The notes beneath the pieces were generated by a model. The model worked only from the letters and a program-made list of their open reading frames with translations, was not told the origin of the DNA and did not search any database. A DNA stretch of 64,000 nt from Natrinema sp031626495 (GTDB lineage: Archaea > Halobacteriota > Halobacteria > Halobacteriales > Natrialbaceae), in the NCBI RefSeq assembly GCF_031626495.1, contig NZ_JAMQOJ010000003.1, positions 310,001-374,000 on the forward strand, in the 5' to 3' direction. This document shows, one piece after another, positions 1-9,257 of this stretch; the stretch's first letter is position 1, and each line of letters begins with the position of its first letter. The translations under genes were made by a program, and so were the position numbers.

Positions 1-80
1 AGGAGGGCCAGAAGTTCGTCTTCCGCGAGGGTCGGAGCAAGGGCGTCGGGACGGTGACCGACGTTCATCCGATGGACTGA
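1..80 (+). CDS. C-terminal end of a GTPBP1-like translational GTPase (partial)
   Basis: Only the last 25 codons are present, open from the left edge and read in the frame that starts at base 3. The peptide contains FVFREGRSKGVGTVT and ends DVHPMD. A closing barrel strand of the form FREGxxKGxGxV is typical of EF-Tu-like GTPases of the GTPBP1 group, which haloarchaea carry. The GTPase domain lies outside the window, so the assignment rests on this short motif only. Confidence 0.6.
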   Translation, partial: EGQKFVFREGRSKGVGTVTDVHPMD

Positions 81-317
81 GCAGCGTCCTCGGCTGCGCT
101 TCGTCGCCTGTTCCCGGGCTCGCGTTTCGATGCCTACGTCCGGGTCGAACCGGCCGTGTCGTTAGGACGAAAGGTGTCAAATCCATCGCGTTCCGTATCA
201 AATGCTTGTGTGTGAGTTTGATTGCTCTCCGAACCGTACGAACCACGGGTTTCCACTGTCGTCCCGACGCCCCGACGCATCGGCGACGAGCACGAAATCC
301 ACGGGGGGTGAGACCAC

Positions 318-719
318 ATGGTATCTACCGAGACAGAAACGGAGATAGAAGCGTACCTCGGGCGGGTTCCGAGCTGGCTCGCGGCGCTACCGGAACCGGC
401 CGCAGACCACAGTTGGGGGATCGTCCGTGACCTCGAACTCGAGGAGACGAAGCTCGCGCAGCGGGAGAAAGCGCTCGCCGCACTCAGCGCCGCGGCAGCT
501 ATCCAGTGTCCGTACTGCGTTCACTTCCACCGGGAGGAAGCGAAACTCGAGGATGTAACGGAACCGGAACTCGAAGAGGCGATCGCGGTCGCCGGCAACG
601 TGCGACTGTTCTCGTCGGTCCTTCACGGCGCGGAGGTCGATCACGAGGAGTTCGCCTCCGAGACGGCGGAGATCGTCGAACACGTGAAGGAACAACAGGC
701 AGCGGCCGGAGACGACTGA
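318..719 (+). CDS. AhpD-like / carboxymuconolactone decarboxylase family protein
   Basis: A 133-residue all-helical protein. Residues 64-71 read CPYCVHFH, the C-x2-C-x3-H redox centre of AhpD-type peroxidases. In that family the two cysteines form the disulfide that is cycled during peroxide reduction, and the histidine belongs to the proton relay. The ATG at 318 follows GGGGTGAG a few bases upstream, a good ribosome binding site. It stands alone between the upstream GTPase gene and a convergent histidine kinase. A role in oxidative stress is inferred from the family; the physiological reductant and substrate are not visible. Confidence 0.8.
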   Translation: MVSTETETEIEAYLGRVPSWLAALPEPAADHSWGIVRDLELEETKLAQREKALAALSAAAAIQCPYCVHFHREEAKLEDVTEPELEEAIAVAGNVRLFSSVLHGAEVDHEEFASETAEIVEHVKEQQAAAGDD

Positions 720-751
720 CGGGCGTTCCGTCAGTTATTTTTCGACAAGTG

Positions 752-3136
752 TCACCGATCGCTCTCGTCCTCGCTCGCGGCGGGGAGCGGAAACGAAAAC
801 GTCGCGCCTTCTCCGGGCCGGGAGTCGACCCGGATCTCGCCGCCGTGGCGTTCGACGATCCGCTCGCAGAGCGCGAGGCCGATGCCCGCCCCGTCGTACG
901 CCTCGCGGCTGTGCAGGCGATCGAACACCGTAAACACCCGGTCGTGGTTCTCCGGTGCGATGCCGATCCCTTCGTCGCGAACCGAAATCGCCCACTCGTC
1001 GTCGCGCCGGTTCGCGTCGACGTGGACTCGCGGCGGCTCGTCGCCGCTGTACGCGAGCGCGTTCGACAGCAGGTTTTGCAGGACCTGCCGGAGCTGGCTG
1101 GCGTCGCCCTCGACGCGGGGGAGGTCAGCGGTCGTGATCTCGGCGTCGGTTTCTTCGATCCGGACCTGCAAGTCCGCGAGCACGTGCTCGAGAACCTCGT
1201 TCAGATCCGTCGGCTCGAACGAATCCCCTCGCGTCTCGACGCGGGAGTATTCGAGGAGGCCGTCGATCATCTCGCGCATGCGCTCGGCCCCGTCGACCGC
1301 GTACGCGAGGAACTCCTCGCCGTCCTCGTCGAAGGCGTCGGCGTAGCGCTTCTCGAGCAGTTGCAGATAGCTCGTCACCATCCGCAGGGGCTCCTGTAAG
1401 TCGTGAGAGGCCGCGTAGGCGAACTGTTCGAGCCGCTCGTTCGACGCCTCGAGCCGATCGACCAGTTCCTCGAGTCGGCGCTCGCGTTCGACCTGCTCGG
1501 TGATGTCCTGCGCGAAACTCAGGCCGGCGGAAATTTCCCCGTCGGCGTTCCGGAGCGGCGTCGCCCACACCCGCCAGTCGTAGCCGCCGAACGTCGTCGT
1601 CGTACTGGTCGTGATCCCGTCCTCGACGGCGGCGCGGAACACCGGCTCGAGGTCCGCGACCGTCTCGTCGGAGAAGATCTCGGGGAGGGGATTCCCTTCG
1701 AGGCGGTCCCCGCTGGGCAGGCGCTCGCCGAGGAGGGCACCGTCCGCCAGCGTGTATCGCAGCTCCTCGTCGTAGACGCCGACCGCGCCGTTCGGGAAGT
1801 TCTCCGCGAGCGTGCGGTAGCGACGTTCCGACTCCTCGAGCGCTCGCTCGCGCCGTTTTCGCTCCGTGATGTCCCTGACGACACCGACTTCTTCGCGGTC
1901 GCCGTCGTCGGTCTCGATCGCCGCGAAGGACCCCTCTGCGGGGACGCGAGGTCCGTCCGCCGTCAGGAGTTCGGCTTCCATGGCGGGGCTACTCGCGTTC
2001 TCGTCGGCCAGTTCCGACAGCCGCTCTTTCGACTGCTCGATCGTGTCCTCGTCGACGACGAGCGAGGCGTGTTCGCCGATCAGTTCCTCGCGGTCGTAGC
2101 CCGTCAGCTCCGCGTAGGCGTCGTTGACCATCGTGAACCGTCCCGCTTCGTCTTTGACGTAGATGCCGTCGTTGATCGTCTCGACGATGGTTTCGTACTT
2201 GGTCAGCGCTCGCTCGTGTTCGGTCCGTTCGCTGATGTCGCGCCCGATCCCTGCCAGCACTCGGTTTCCGTCGGGATTCTCGAGCCGGGCTGCGACGAAT
2301 TCGTAGGGGATCTCCCTGCCGTCGCTGGTCAGGACGTCGACTTCGACGCGCGCGCTTCCGGTTTCGAAGATCTCCGCGATTCCGTTCTCGAGCCGTTCCC
2401 GATCGGACTCCACGACGAACTCCGTCGGCCGCATCGATTCGATCTCCGCGTCGGCGTAGCCGGTGACCTCGGTCAGCGTCTCGTTCCACCGCTGGAAGCG
2501 TCCCGCCTCGTCGACGACGTAGAACATGTCGTCGACCGCGTTCAGGATCTCGTCAGTGTAGGTCCGGTACCGCTCGAGTTGCGCCTCGCGGTCGCGGAGC
2601 CGTCGTTCCGTCTCTGCCCGGTCGACCGCCGCCGCGAGGACGTTCGCCACGCTCTGGACGAAGTTCGCGTCGTGTTCGGTGAACTCCCGTCGCGCTTCCG
2701 TATGTGTTCCTAGCACGCCCCACGGTTCGTCGACCGAGCCGATGACGACGCTGATGCCGCTGACCACGTCGTGATCGATCAGGAGGTCGGGACCGGAAAA
2801 CCGCGTCTCGCGCTCGAGGTCGTCGACGATGACGGGCTCCGCCGACAGGAGCGTGTATCCGGCCTGCGAATCCATGTCGGTCGGCACCTTTGCCGTCCCG
2901 ACGAGTCCCGACTGCCAACCGACGCCCTGACGCAACAGGACCTCGTCTCCGTCGGGGAGCAACTCGAGAACCGTGCAGTACTCGACGTCCAGCGTGTCGG
3001 CGACGGCCACCGAGGCGTCGTGCATCAACTGATCGATGTCCCCCGTTTCCAGCGCCTGTTGCCCGAGGTCCGCGACGACCTCCTGCTGGCGAATCCGGGA
3101 CTCGAGTTCCGCGTCAGTTGGCGGGGGCGTTTCCAT
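752..3136 (-). CDS. GAF/PAS multi-domain sensor histidine kinase
   Basis: About 794 residues from the ATG at 3136. Order: GAF domain (about 20-175), three PAS domains (about 195-310, 315-430 and 440-560; the first two end in DIxERT/DITERK-type junctions), HisKA with the H-box SHDLQEPLRMV near residue 585, and a HATPase_c domain with N-box LLSNAL, G1 box DEGIGIAP and G2 box GAGIGLALC. No transmembrane segment is visible, so it is probably a cytoplasmic sensor of a small ligand or redox state. An upstream in-frame ATG at 3202 would add 22 residues, but a TATA-like GTTTTACC lies about 30 nt before 3136, so the shorter start is preferred. No response regulator gene is adjacent. Confidence 0.9.
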   Translation of the reverse strand: METPPPTDAELESRIRQQEVVADLGQQALETGDIDQLMHDASVAVADTLDVEYCTVLELLPDGDEVLLRQGVGWQSGLVGTAKVPTDMDSQAGYTLLSAEPVIVDDLERETRFSGPDLLIDHDVVSGISVVIGSVDEPWGVLGTHTEARREFTEHDANFVQSVANVLAAAVDRAETERRLRDREAQLERYRTYTDEILNAVDDMFYVVDEAGRFQRWNETLTEVTGYADAEIESMRPTEFVVESDRERLENGIAEIFETGSARVEVDVLTSDGREIPYEFVAARLENPDGNRVLAGIGRDISERTEHERALTKYETIVETINDGIYVKDEAGRFTMVNDAYAELTGYDREELIGEHASLVVDEDTIEQSKERLSELADENASSPAMEAELLTADGPRVPAEGSFAAIETDDGDREEVGVVRDITERKRRERALEESERRYRTLAENFPNGAVGVYDEELRYTLADGALLGERLPSGDRLEGNPLPEIFSDETVADLEPVFRAAVEDGITTSTTTTFGGYDWRVWATPLRNADGEISAGLSFAQDITEQVERERRLEELVDRLEASNERLEQFAYAASHDLQEPLRMVTSYLQLLEKRYADAFDEDGEEFLAYAVDGAERMREMIDGLLEYSRVETRGDSFEPTDLNEVLEHVLADLQVRIEETDAEITTADLPRVEGDASQLRQVLQNLLSNALAYSGDEPPRVHVDANRRDDEWAISVRDEGIGIAPENHDRVFTVFDRLHSREAYDGAGIGLALCERIVERHGGEIRVDSRPGEGATFSFPLPAASEDESDR

Positions 3137-3162
3137 CTCGTCACTAATGCGGCGCGGAACTG

Positions 3163-3170
3163 GTAAAACT
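3163..3170 (-). promoter_or_regulatory. TATA-like box of the histidine kinase gene
   Basis: On the minus strand the sequence reads AGTTTTACC centred about 30 nt before the ATG at 3136. This spacing would place transcription initiation at or next to the start codon, as in leaderless haloarchaeal mRNAs. Sequence-based inference only. Confidence 0.4.
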
Positions 3171-3387
3171 TCTTGGTAAGTATCCGGTTCGAGACCGTTC
3201 ATCCTCGAACGCTGTGAATCGGCATCCGTATCGGGTTGCGGGTTGTTCCTTTCTTTCGGAGTTCATCTCGGTAGCGTACGTATTTCGGCGAGTGCCGCGC
3301 TCGACGATCACTCCGTTGTGAACGGCGGACGACGCAGTTTCGCGGAACGAGCGGCACGCTTTTGGGTGGCAGAAGCAACGGACTACT

Positions 3388-3714
3388 GTGGGACGCTACC
3401 AGCCCGGAGTTCACGACTCCTTTATCAAGTGTGAGACGCCTCGGTGTGGGGCGAACAACGCTCCCGAAGGAACCGCCGAGTACGACACTGACTGTTGGCG
3501 GTGCGGGGAGTCCCTCGGCGGGAAACCCGAACCGGGCGATACCGTCGCCGTCGACATCGTCGACGAGCAATCCGACGGGACACTCGTCTGTAAAACCGAG
3601 GGCGGTTTCGTCCTCTTTCTCGAGGCGGACGTGGCGGCGATCGAGGCCACGGTCCGCGTCACCGCCGTCGACGAGACGCACGGTGAGGCGGAACTCGTCG
3701 AAACGGGCTCGTAG
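3388..3714 (+). CDS. Zinc-ribbon and TRAM-like domain protein
   Basis: A 108-residue acidic protein with a GTG start. The N-terminal half has two cysteine pairs, CETPRC and CWRC, arranged as a small zinc ribbon. The second half (about 48-105) contains PGDTVAVDIV and GGFVLFLE, the five-strand pattern of TRAM or OB-like RNA-binding domains. Single-domain TRAM proteins are common in haloarchaea and are thought to bind RNA. No ATG exists upstream in frame. It is a solitary gene, so context gives no further clue. Confidence 0.65.
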   Translation: MGRYQPGVHDSFIKCETPRCGANNAPEGTAEYDTDCWRCGESLGGKPEPGDTVAVDIVDEQSDGTLVCKTEGGFVLFLEADVAAIEATVRVTAVDETHGEAELVETGS

Positions 3715-4058
3715 CCGGCTCTTCTGCCGAAGACCGACGATGCATCGGTGCCGAACCGCTACCTGATCGAGCCGGGTGGCCCGACGCACGCCGCGGTCGT
3801 ATCGCGTCGTCTACTGCCGGTGAGAGAGCGGACGGTTCCTCGAGGAGCCACGCAACGGCCGGGCCGATGGCTATGTGGGTCGCTCCGTGCTCGCCTCGGC
3901 CTCACCGTCACCGGCTTCGACCTCCACGGCGGCGCGGTCGAGACTTCCGACTCGACGCTTGGACCCGCTTGTGTACCCGATGAGGTGCCCGCGTCAGTCG
4001 TTCCTGCAGCGTCGGAATCGTCGCGAGAGGGATATACCGGTCCGATGTAGACGAGCGC
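3715..4058. other. Intergenic region without a recognisable gene
   Basis: 344 bases between the zinc-ribbon gene and the DUF411 gene. Open frames exist on both strands but their translations are arginine- and proline-rich, as expected for shadow frames in GC-rich DNA, and none shows a known motif. The last 35 bases before 4059 hold the likely promoter of the DUF411 gene (GGGATATACCGG near 4029-4040). Confidence 0.5.
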
Positions 4059-4553
4059 ATGCCAGCCCAGTGGACTCGGCGGCGCTTCCTCCGTCTCGGT
4101 GGTGTCACCGGAGCGCTTGGTGTCGCCGGGTGTTTCGGCGACGCCGACGAGAACCGATCGGAGATCGAGGATGCGATCGCCGTCACGAATGCCCGTCAGT
4201 ACAACGCGCCGGAGTGTCGGTGCTGCGAACGGTACGCTTCTACTCTTCGTGACAGTATCGACGGTGAAATCACGGAGACCGTACCGGAAGATATCGGCGC
4301 TATCAAACGCGAGTACGGTGTTCCCGAGGGGCTCCGGAGCTGTCACACACTCGTCATAGACGAGTACGTCGTAGAGGGACACGTCCCCGTCGAAGCGATC
4401 GGGACACTTCTCACAGAGCAGCCGGACATCGACGGCATCGCGCTCCCGGGGATGCCGGCCGGCGCGCCCGGAATGGGTGGCCAGAAAGAGGCCCGATTCG
4501 CCGTCTACGCGATCGGCGGCGACCGAACGGGTACCGAGTTCACGACAGTGTAA
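4059..4553 (+). CDS. DUF411 family Tat lipoprotein (putative metal-binding)
   Basis: 164 residues. The N-terminus TRRRFLRLGG followed by LGVAGC (Cys25) is a twin-arginine signal with a lipobox, so the mature protein should be anchored outside the membrane. After the linker, residues 51-57 read PECRCCE, and later SCHTLVIDEYVVEGHVP appears; both are hallmarks of DUF411, a family linked with copper and other metal handling. The C-terminal part holds a Gly/Met-rich loop (GMPAGAPGMGG) that could contribute sulfur ligands. It is a single-gene unit with a TATA-like element just upstream. Metal specificity cannot be told from sequence. Confidence 0.85.
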   Translation: MPAQWTRRRFLRLGGVTGALGVAGCFGDADENRSEIEDAIAVTNARQYNAPECRCCERYASTLRDSIDGEITETVPEDIGAIKREYGVPEGLRSCHTLVIDEYVVEGHVPVEAIGTLLTEQPDIDGIALPGMPAGAPGMGGQKEARFAVYAIGGDRTGTEFTTV

Positions 4554-4747
4554 GGTCGACCGCGCTGCGCTCGTTTGGAAACCGACCTCGAACAGTGTCC
4601 ACCGCTTGCACGACTCGAGCGATCTCCGTTCACTCGCGGCGCGATTTGTGGGGCCACGAAACGGCCCCGCACACGGCCACCCGCGCTCGAGCCGACCGAC
4701 CGAAACCAAAGTTGGTATGTCTGCCTCGGTTCCTTCCCCTAGACAAG

Positions 4748-5524
4748 ATGGTACAGACGAGCGTTATCGGTTGCGGAAACATGGGGAGCGCCCTCATCAA
4801 GGGGCTCCATCGGGCCGGGAATCACACGGTGACCGCGTGTGATCTCGATCCCGACGCCCTCGAGTCGGTCGCCGATTACTGCGAGCGGACCACGTCGGAC
4901 GTGTCGGAGGCGGCCGACGCCGACGTGGTGGTCGTCGCGGTGAAACCGGACATCGTCGGCGCGGTGCTTTCCGATCTCGAGCTCTCGCCGGACCAGACCC
5001 TTCTCTCTATCGCCGCCGGCGTCTCGACCGACTACGTCGAGGCCCGTACGGACGCGAACGTCGTCCGGATCATGCCGAATCTCGCGGCCGAGACGGGAGA
5101 TATGGCCGCGGCCGTCACCGGCGACGACGTGCCCGACGAGGTGCGGGAACTGCTCGCCGACGTCGGCGAGTTCGCCGAGATCGACGAGGCACAGATGGAC
5201 ATCGCGACGGCCGTCAACGGCAGCGGTCCAGCCTTCGTCTTCTATCTCATTCAGGCGATGACTGAGGCGGGCGTCGAGGGCGGGCTCGAGGAAGCCGACG
5301 CCGAGACGCTGGCCGCCCAGACGTTCAAGGGCGCGGCCGAGACCGTCCTCCGGTCGGACGAGGACATAGAGGACCTGATCGACGCCGTCTGCTCGCCCAA
5401 CGGGACGACCATCGAAGGGATGGAGGTCCTCTGGGACAGCGACGTCCAGGAGAACGTCGCCGCGGCGGTGACGGCGGCCGAAGAGCGCTCCGCGGAACTC
5501 GCATCAGGGCTCAACGATGAGTAA
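4748..5524 (+). CDS. proC: Pyrroline-5-carboxylate reductase
   Basis: 258 residues catalysing the NAD(P)H-dependent last step of proline synthesis. The Rossmann motif VIGCGNMGSALIKGL lies at residues 5-19; the central MPNLAAETGDM and the helical-dimer signature VNGSGPAFVFYLIQAM match the P5CR family. The ATG at 4748 is chosen because homologues begin at this point; earlier in-frame ATGs encode an unrelated basic leader. The stop overlaps proB by 8 nt, so the three proline genes are probably translated from one mRNA. The proC-proB-proA order gives the complete route from glutamate. Confidence 0.95.
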   Translation: MVQTSVIGCGNMGSALIKGLHRAGNHTVTACDLDPDALESVADYCERTTSDVSEAADADVVVVAVKPDIVGAVLSDLELSPDQTLLSIAAGVSTDYVEARTDANVVRIMPNLAAETGDMAAAVTGDDVPDEVRELLADVGEFAEIDEAQMDIATAVNGSGPAFVFYLIQAMTEAGVEGGLEEADAETLAAQTFKGAAETVLRSDEDIEDLIDAVCSPNGTTIEGMEVLWDSDVQENVAAAVTAAEERSAELASGLNDE

Positions 5525-6350
5525 GGGACTCGAGGAGTCGGCCGTCGACGAGGCTCGACAGCTGGCGGCCGACGCCGATCGCGTGATCGTCAAGGCGGGG
5601 ACGAACTCCCTGACCGACGCGGACTCCAACCTGGACGACGAGAAACTCGACAAGCTCGTCGACGACATCGAGGACCTCCTCTCGCGGGACAAGGAGGTGA
5701 TACTCGTTTCGTCGGGCGCAGTCGGGGCCGGGATGGGGCGGATCGCACAGGGCAGCGAGACTCTCGAGGAGACCCAGGCCCTCTCGACGGTCGGCCAGAG
5801 CACCCTCATGCACCGCTACACCGAGAGCTTCGCGCGGTACGATCGGAAAGTGGCCCAGCTCCTCCTCACCCAGCACGACCTCGAGAACCCCGAGCGGTTC
5901 ACGAACTTCCGAAACACCGTCGAGACGTTGCTGGACTGGGGCGTCGTCCCGATCATCAACGAGAACGACGCCGTCGCGACCGAGGAGCTCAGGATCGGTG
6001 ACAACGACATGCTCTCGGCGGCGGCGACGATGGGCGTCGACGCGGACCTGCTGGTCACGCTGACCGACGTCGGCGGCGTCTACACCGGGAATCCGAAAGA
6101 GAATCCCGACGCCGAGCGCATCGAGGCCGTCGGACGCAACTACGATACGGTTCAGGACATCATCTCCGAGAGCACGACCGACGGGTTCGGCGGCATCCAG
6201 ACGAAAGTCGAGGGGGCACGCGACGTCAGCGAACACGGGGTTCCGGCCGTCATCGCGAAGTCGACCGAGCCCGACGTACTCGAGAAGATCGCTACTGCCA
6301 AACCCGTGGGGACCGTATTCGTCCCCATCAACGGTGTGAGCGATGACTGA
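5517..6350 (+). CDS. proB: Glutamate 5-kinase
   Basis: 277 residues, an amino-acid kinase fold that phosphorylates the gamma-carboxyl of glutamate. Motifs seen are VIVKAGTNSLT near the N-terminus, VSSGAVGAGMGRI, IINENDAV and GDNDMLSA, and the nucleotide-binding TDVGGVYTGNPKENPDA. The protein ends after the kinase domain, so the C-terminal PUA domain of many bacterial ProB proteins is absent. It overlaps proC and proA by 8 nt on each side, consistent with translational coupling. Confidence 0.95.
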   Translation: MSKGLEESAVDEARQLAADADRVIVKAGTNSLTDADSNLDDEKLDKLVDDIEDLLSRDKEVILVSSGAVGAGMGRIAQGSETLEETQALSTVGQSTLMHRYTESFARYDRKVAQLLLTQHDLENPERFTNFRNTVETLLDWGVVPIINENDAVATEELRIGDNDMLSAAATMGVDADLLVTLTDVGGVYTGNPKENPDAERIEAVGRNYDTVQDIISESTTDGFGGIQTKVEGARDVSEHGVPAVIAKSTEPDVLEKIATAKPVGTVFVPINGVSDD

Positions 6351-7680
6351 GACCGACATCGAACGAGACGTCGAGGAGGCACAGCACGCGGCCCTGGAGC
6401 TCGCGAAACTGTCCGACGAGGAGCGAAGCGGCGCGCTCCGCGAGATCGCCGACGCGATCGAGGCCAGAACCGACGAGATCCTCGCCGAAAACGAGAAAGA
6501 CGTCGAGGAAGGCGAGCGGCTGCTCGAGGAAGGCGAGTACACGCAGGCGCTGGTCGACCGACTGAAACTTTCAGAGTCGAAGATCGAGAGCATCGCCGAG
6601 ATGGTCCGCAGCGTGGCCGATCAGGACGACCCGCTGGGCGAGACGCTCGCGGCTCGCGAACTCGACGACGACCTCGAGCTGTACAAGGTCGCCGTCCCGA
6701 TCGGCGTCGTCGGGACCGTTTTCGAGTCCCGTCCCGACGCGCTCGTCCAGATCGCGTCGCTCGCCCTGAAATCGGGGAACGCGGTGATCCTGAAAGGCGG
6801 CAGCGAGGCCCTGCACTCGAACCGGATCCTGTTCGAGATCATCGAGGACGCCGCAGCCGACGCCGGCATCCCCGACGGCTGGGCCCAGCACATCGAGGCC
6901 CGCGAGGACGTCGACGCCCTACTCGAGATGGACGACGCGATCGACCTCCTCATGCCGCGCGGAAGCTCGGCGTTCGTGAGCTACATCCAGGACAACACGA
7001 GCATCCCCGTGCTCGGCCACACGGAGGGGATCTGCCACGTATACGTCGATGACGTCGCGGACCTCTCGATGGCCGAGGACATCGCCTTCGACGCCAAGGT
7101 TCAGTACCCCGCCGTCTGTAACGCCGTCGAGACGCTGTTAATCCACGAGGACGTCGCCGCGGAGTTCCTGCCGGCGATCGCCGACCGCTACGAGACCGCC
7201 GGCGTCGAGATCCGCGGCGACGACGCCACCCGCGAGATTGTCGACGTCGAGGCCGCGACCGAAGCCGACTGGGACACCGAGTACGGCGACCTCATCGTCT
7301 CGGTCCGCGTCGTCGACTCGCTCGAGGCGGCCATCAATCACGTCACTACCCACGGCTCGAAGCACACCGACTCGATCGTCACCGAGGACGAAGACCGCGC
7401 GAGCACCTTCATGCGCAGCATCGACTCCGCCAGCGTCTTCCACAACGCCTCGACTCGCTTCGCCGACGGCTTCCGCTTCGGCCTCGGCGCCGAGGTCGGT
7501 ATCAGTACCGGGAAAATCCACGCCCGCGGCCCCGTCGGCCTCGAGGGGCTGACGACCTACAAGTACCACCTCGAGGGCGACGGTCAGCTCGTCGCCACCT
7601 ACGCCGGCGAGGACGCGAAACCGTACACCCACCGGGAGTTCGACGGCGAGTGGTCCCCCGGCCGGCTCTCTGACGAATAG
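6343..7680 (+). CDS. proA: Gamma-glutamyl phosphate reductase
   Basis: 445 residues of the aldehyde dehydrogenase superfamily. It reduces glutamyl-5-phosphate to the semialdehyde that cyclises to pyrroline-5-carboxylate. The catalytic cysteine is Cys259 in QYPAVCNAVETLL, and the cofactor-site segment VFESRPDALVQIASLALKSG is present. The C-terminal part contains FGLGAEVGISTGKIHARGPVGLEGL, a strong ProA signature. It closes the proC-proB-proA operon and converges with a minus-strand gene 4 nt downstream, leaving hardly any terminator space. Confidence 0.95.
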   Translation: MTETDIERDVEEAQHAALELAKLSDEERSGALREIADAIEARTDEILAENEKDVEEGERLLEEGEYTQALVDRLKLSESKIESIAEMVRSVADQDDPLGETLAARELDDDLELYKVAVPIGVVGTVFESRPDALVQIASLALKSGNAVILKGGSEALHSNRILFEIIEDAAADAGIPDGWAQHIEAREDVDALLEMDDAIDLLMPRGSSAFVSYIQDNTSIPVLGHTEGICHVYVDDVADLSMAEDIAFDAKVQYPAVCNAVETLLIHEDVAAEFLPAIADRYETAGVEIRGDDATREIVDVEAATEADWDTEYGDLIVSVRVVDSLEAAINHVTTHGSKHTDSIVTEDEDRASTFMRSIDSASVFHNASTRFADGFRFGLGAEVGISTGKIHARGPVGLEGLTTYKYHLEGDGQLVATYAGEDAKPYTHREFDGEWSPGRLSDE

Positions 7681-7684
7681 CCGT

Positions 7685-8260
7685 CTATTTCTCTTCGCGC
7701 CCACGCGCGAGACGATACCCGATTCCGTTTTCGGCCCGCTCGGCCAGCCCGAGCAGCACCGCCCACTCGAGGAGGCGTTCGATCCGATCCTCCTCGATGC
7801 GGGTCCGGCGGGCTCGCCGCTCTCCGTCCGACGGGCCGTCGCTGACCGCGTCGGCCACCGCTGCGGCCGTCAGCGCCCGATCGGCGTCCCGACGAGTTTG
7901 CGAGTCGGGGCTCGTGGAACCGTGTTCCACGGCGTCTGCGAGCACTGCGAGTATCGCTTCGGTCCCGTCCACCCGCTCCCGGAACGCCCGACGGAGTCGG
8001 TCGCGCTCGAGCGCGGTATCGGCATCGTCGCTCGGACCCGGACTGCGCCGGCGATAGCCCGCCGACTCCTCGGTCGCGAGCTCGAGTGCGCGGAGAAAGG
8101 TGAGCCACGTCGCCGCCTCGTCGCGGTCTGCGATGGGGGTTTCCTCGAGGAGGTGGGCACAACAGTCGTCGACCGCGCCAGCGGTTTCGGGGACCGATCG
8201 CCAGACCGTTTCGACGAACGCGAGGTCGGCCGGCGGCTCGGGAACCGGCTTGAACCGCAC
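7685..8260 (-). CDS. Uncharacterised haloarchaeal protein downstream of mch
   Basis: 191 residues starting at a GTG only 2 nt after the mch stop. No family is recognised. The sequence is helical and acidic: an N-terminal helical block (about 1-85) with CCAHLLEETPI and a WLTFLRALELA helix, a disordered link (SPGPSDDAD), a second helical region, and a C-terminal 45 residues (EEDRIERLLEWAVLLGLAERA) that resemble a winged-helix dimer tail. The tight spacing suggests co-translation with mch. A regulator or scaffold role would be speculation. Confidence 0.65.
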   Translation of the reverse strand: MRFKPVPEPPADLAFVETVWRSVPETAGAVDDCCAHLLEETPIADRDEAATWLTFLRALELATEESAGYRRRSPGPSDDADTALERDRLRRAFRERVDGTEAILAVLADAVEHGSTSPDSQTRRDADRALTAAAVADAVSDGPSDGERRARRTRIEEDRIERLLEWAVLLGLAERAENGIGYRLARGREEK

Positions 8261-8262
8261 GG

Positions 8263-9195
8263 CTACAGGTCGAAGGAGTCGACGAGCAGGTCTTCGTCCG
8301 TCTCGCCGTGGACGTAGGTGGGCCCGCCGATCACGTCGATCGTCACTGTCGCCGGCGCGAAGAGGTCCGACGGAACCTCCGCGAAGTCCCAGTCGAGGTC
8401 GTCGAAGACCGCGCCGAACGGCCGGCCGTGGTCTTCGGCTGCCGTCGACGGCACCGAATCGAAGACGTCGGCGTCCTCGCGGACGGTGAGGTGGGCTCGG
8501 CCGCCGTAGGCGATCGCGTCGGTCGTCCGCGCGATGGCCGTCCGTTCGTCGCCCGCGACGGGCGCGACCGGCGCGCGTCCGGTCGCCGAGACGATGTCGA
8601 GTGGGTCGTAGCCCAGTTCCGAGAGTCGGAACGTCGCGAGTTCCGCGGCGCGGGCGGCGTTCGTGATGCTGCCGGCGACGCTCGCGGTCCGGTAGGCCAG
8701 CAGGAAGACGCTGCTCGGCTCGACCTCGGCGAGGTCGGCGACCTGCTGGGCCGCGGCTTCGGTCGGCTCCGCGTCGGTTTCGACGGCCAGCGCGGTCAGG
8801 TCGAACGCGTCGGTGTAACCGATGCGTCGGAACTCGTCTTCCTCGGCGACCAGCGCTCGAGCGGGGCCGCTTCCCAGCCCCTCGAAGTCGTCCGTGGTCA
8901 GCTCCCAGCCGGCTTTCTGGGAACACAATAGCGAGAGCGCGGGCTGGTCCGTCGAGAGCTCCACGTAGGGGATCGACGCGCCGCCGAGTTCGCCCAGTTC
9001 GTAGCTCGGCGTCGCCATCCCTGCGGTCTGGATCTCCGTGAGCAGCAGTCCGGCCTCGATCCCCCCGTCGAACTCGAGCCCGAAGTCCAGCACCGTCGAT
9101 TCGTTCGCGAGGTCGTAGGCCCCGACGTTGAGCTCCTCGGCGTAATCGAGGGCCTCGTCGACCAGCTCGATCGCCATCCGATTGAGACTTTCCAT
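8263..9195 (-). CDS. mch: Methenyltetrahydromethanopterin cyclohydrolase
   Basis: 310 residues from the ATG at 9195 (MESLNRMAIELVDEAL), close to the usual 315-320 residue family length. Family features include the N-terminal helix, NESTVLDFG, GIEAGLLLTEIQTAGMA, the LCSQKAGW segment and a C-terminal MH4PT-binding region. In methanogens the enzyme interconverts methenyl- and formyl-tetrahydromethanopterin; haloarchaea are not methanogens and carry it as part of C1 metabolism on folate or a related pterin. An in-frame upstream ATG exists at 9261, but its 22 extra residues do not look like family sequence. Confidence 0.92.
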   Translation of the reverse strand: MESLNRMAIELVDEALDYAEELNVGAYDLANESTVLDFGLEFDGGIEAGLLLTEIQTAGMATPSYELGELGGASIPYVELSTDQPALSLLCSQKAGWELTTDDFEGLGSGPARALVAEEDEFRRIGYTDAFDLTALAVETDAEPTEAAAQQVADLAEVEPSSVFLLAYRTASVAGSITNAARAAELATFRLSELGYDPLDIVSATGRAPVAPVAGDERTAIARTTDAIAYGGRAHLTVREDADVFDSVPSTAAEDHGRPFGAVFDDLDWDFAEVPSDLFAPATVTIDVIGGPTYVHGETDEDLLVDSFDL

Positions 9196-9257
9196 GCGAC
9201 GGAGTTCAGCCTCCGTGGTGAAACAGTTTGTCCGTTGGGATTCGGTGGGGGAGCGCC

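Noticed and set aside
3748..4050. 100-codon plus-strand frame between the TRAM-like and DUF411 genes
   Set aside because: Basic composition, no motif and no conservation hint; overlaps the promoter of the next gene.
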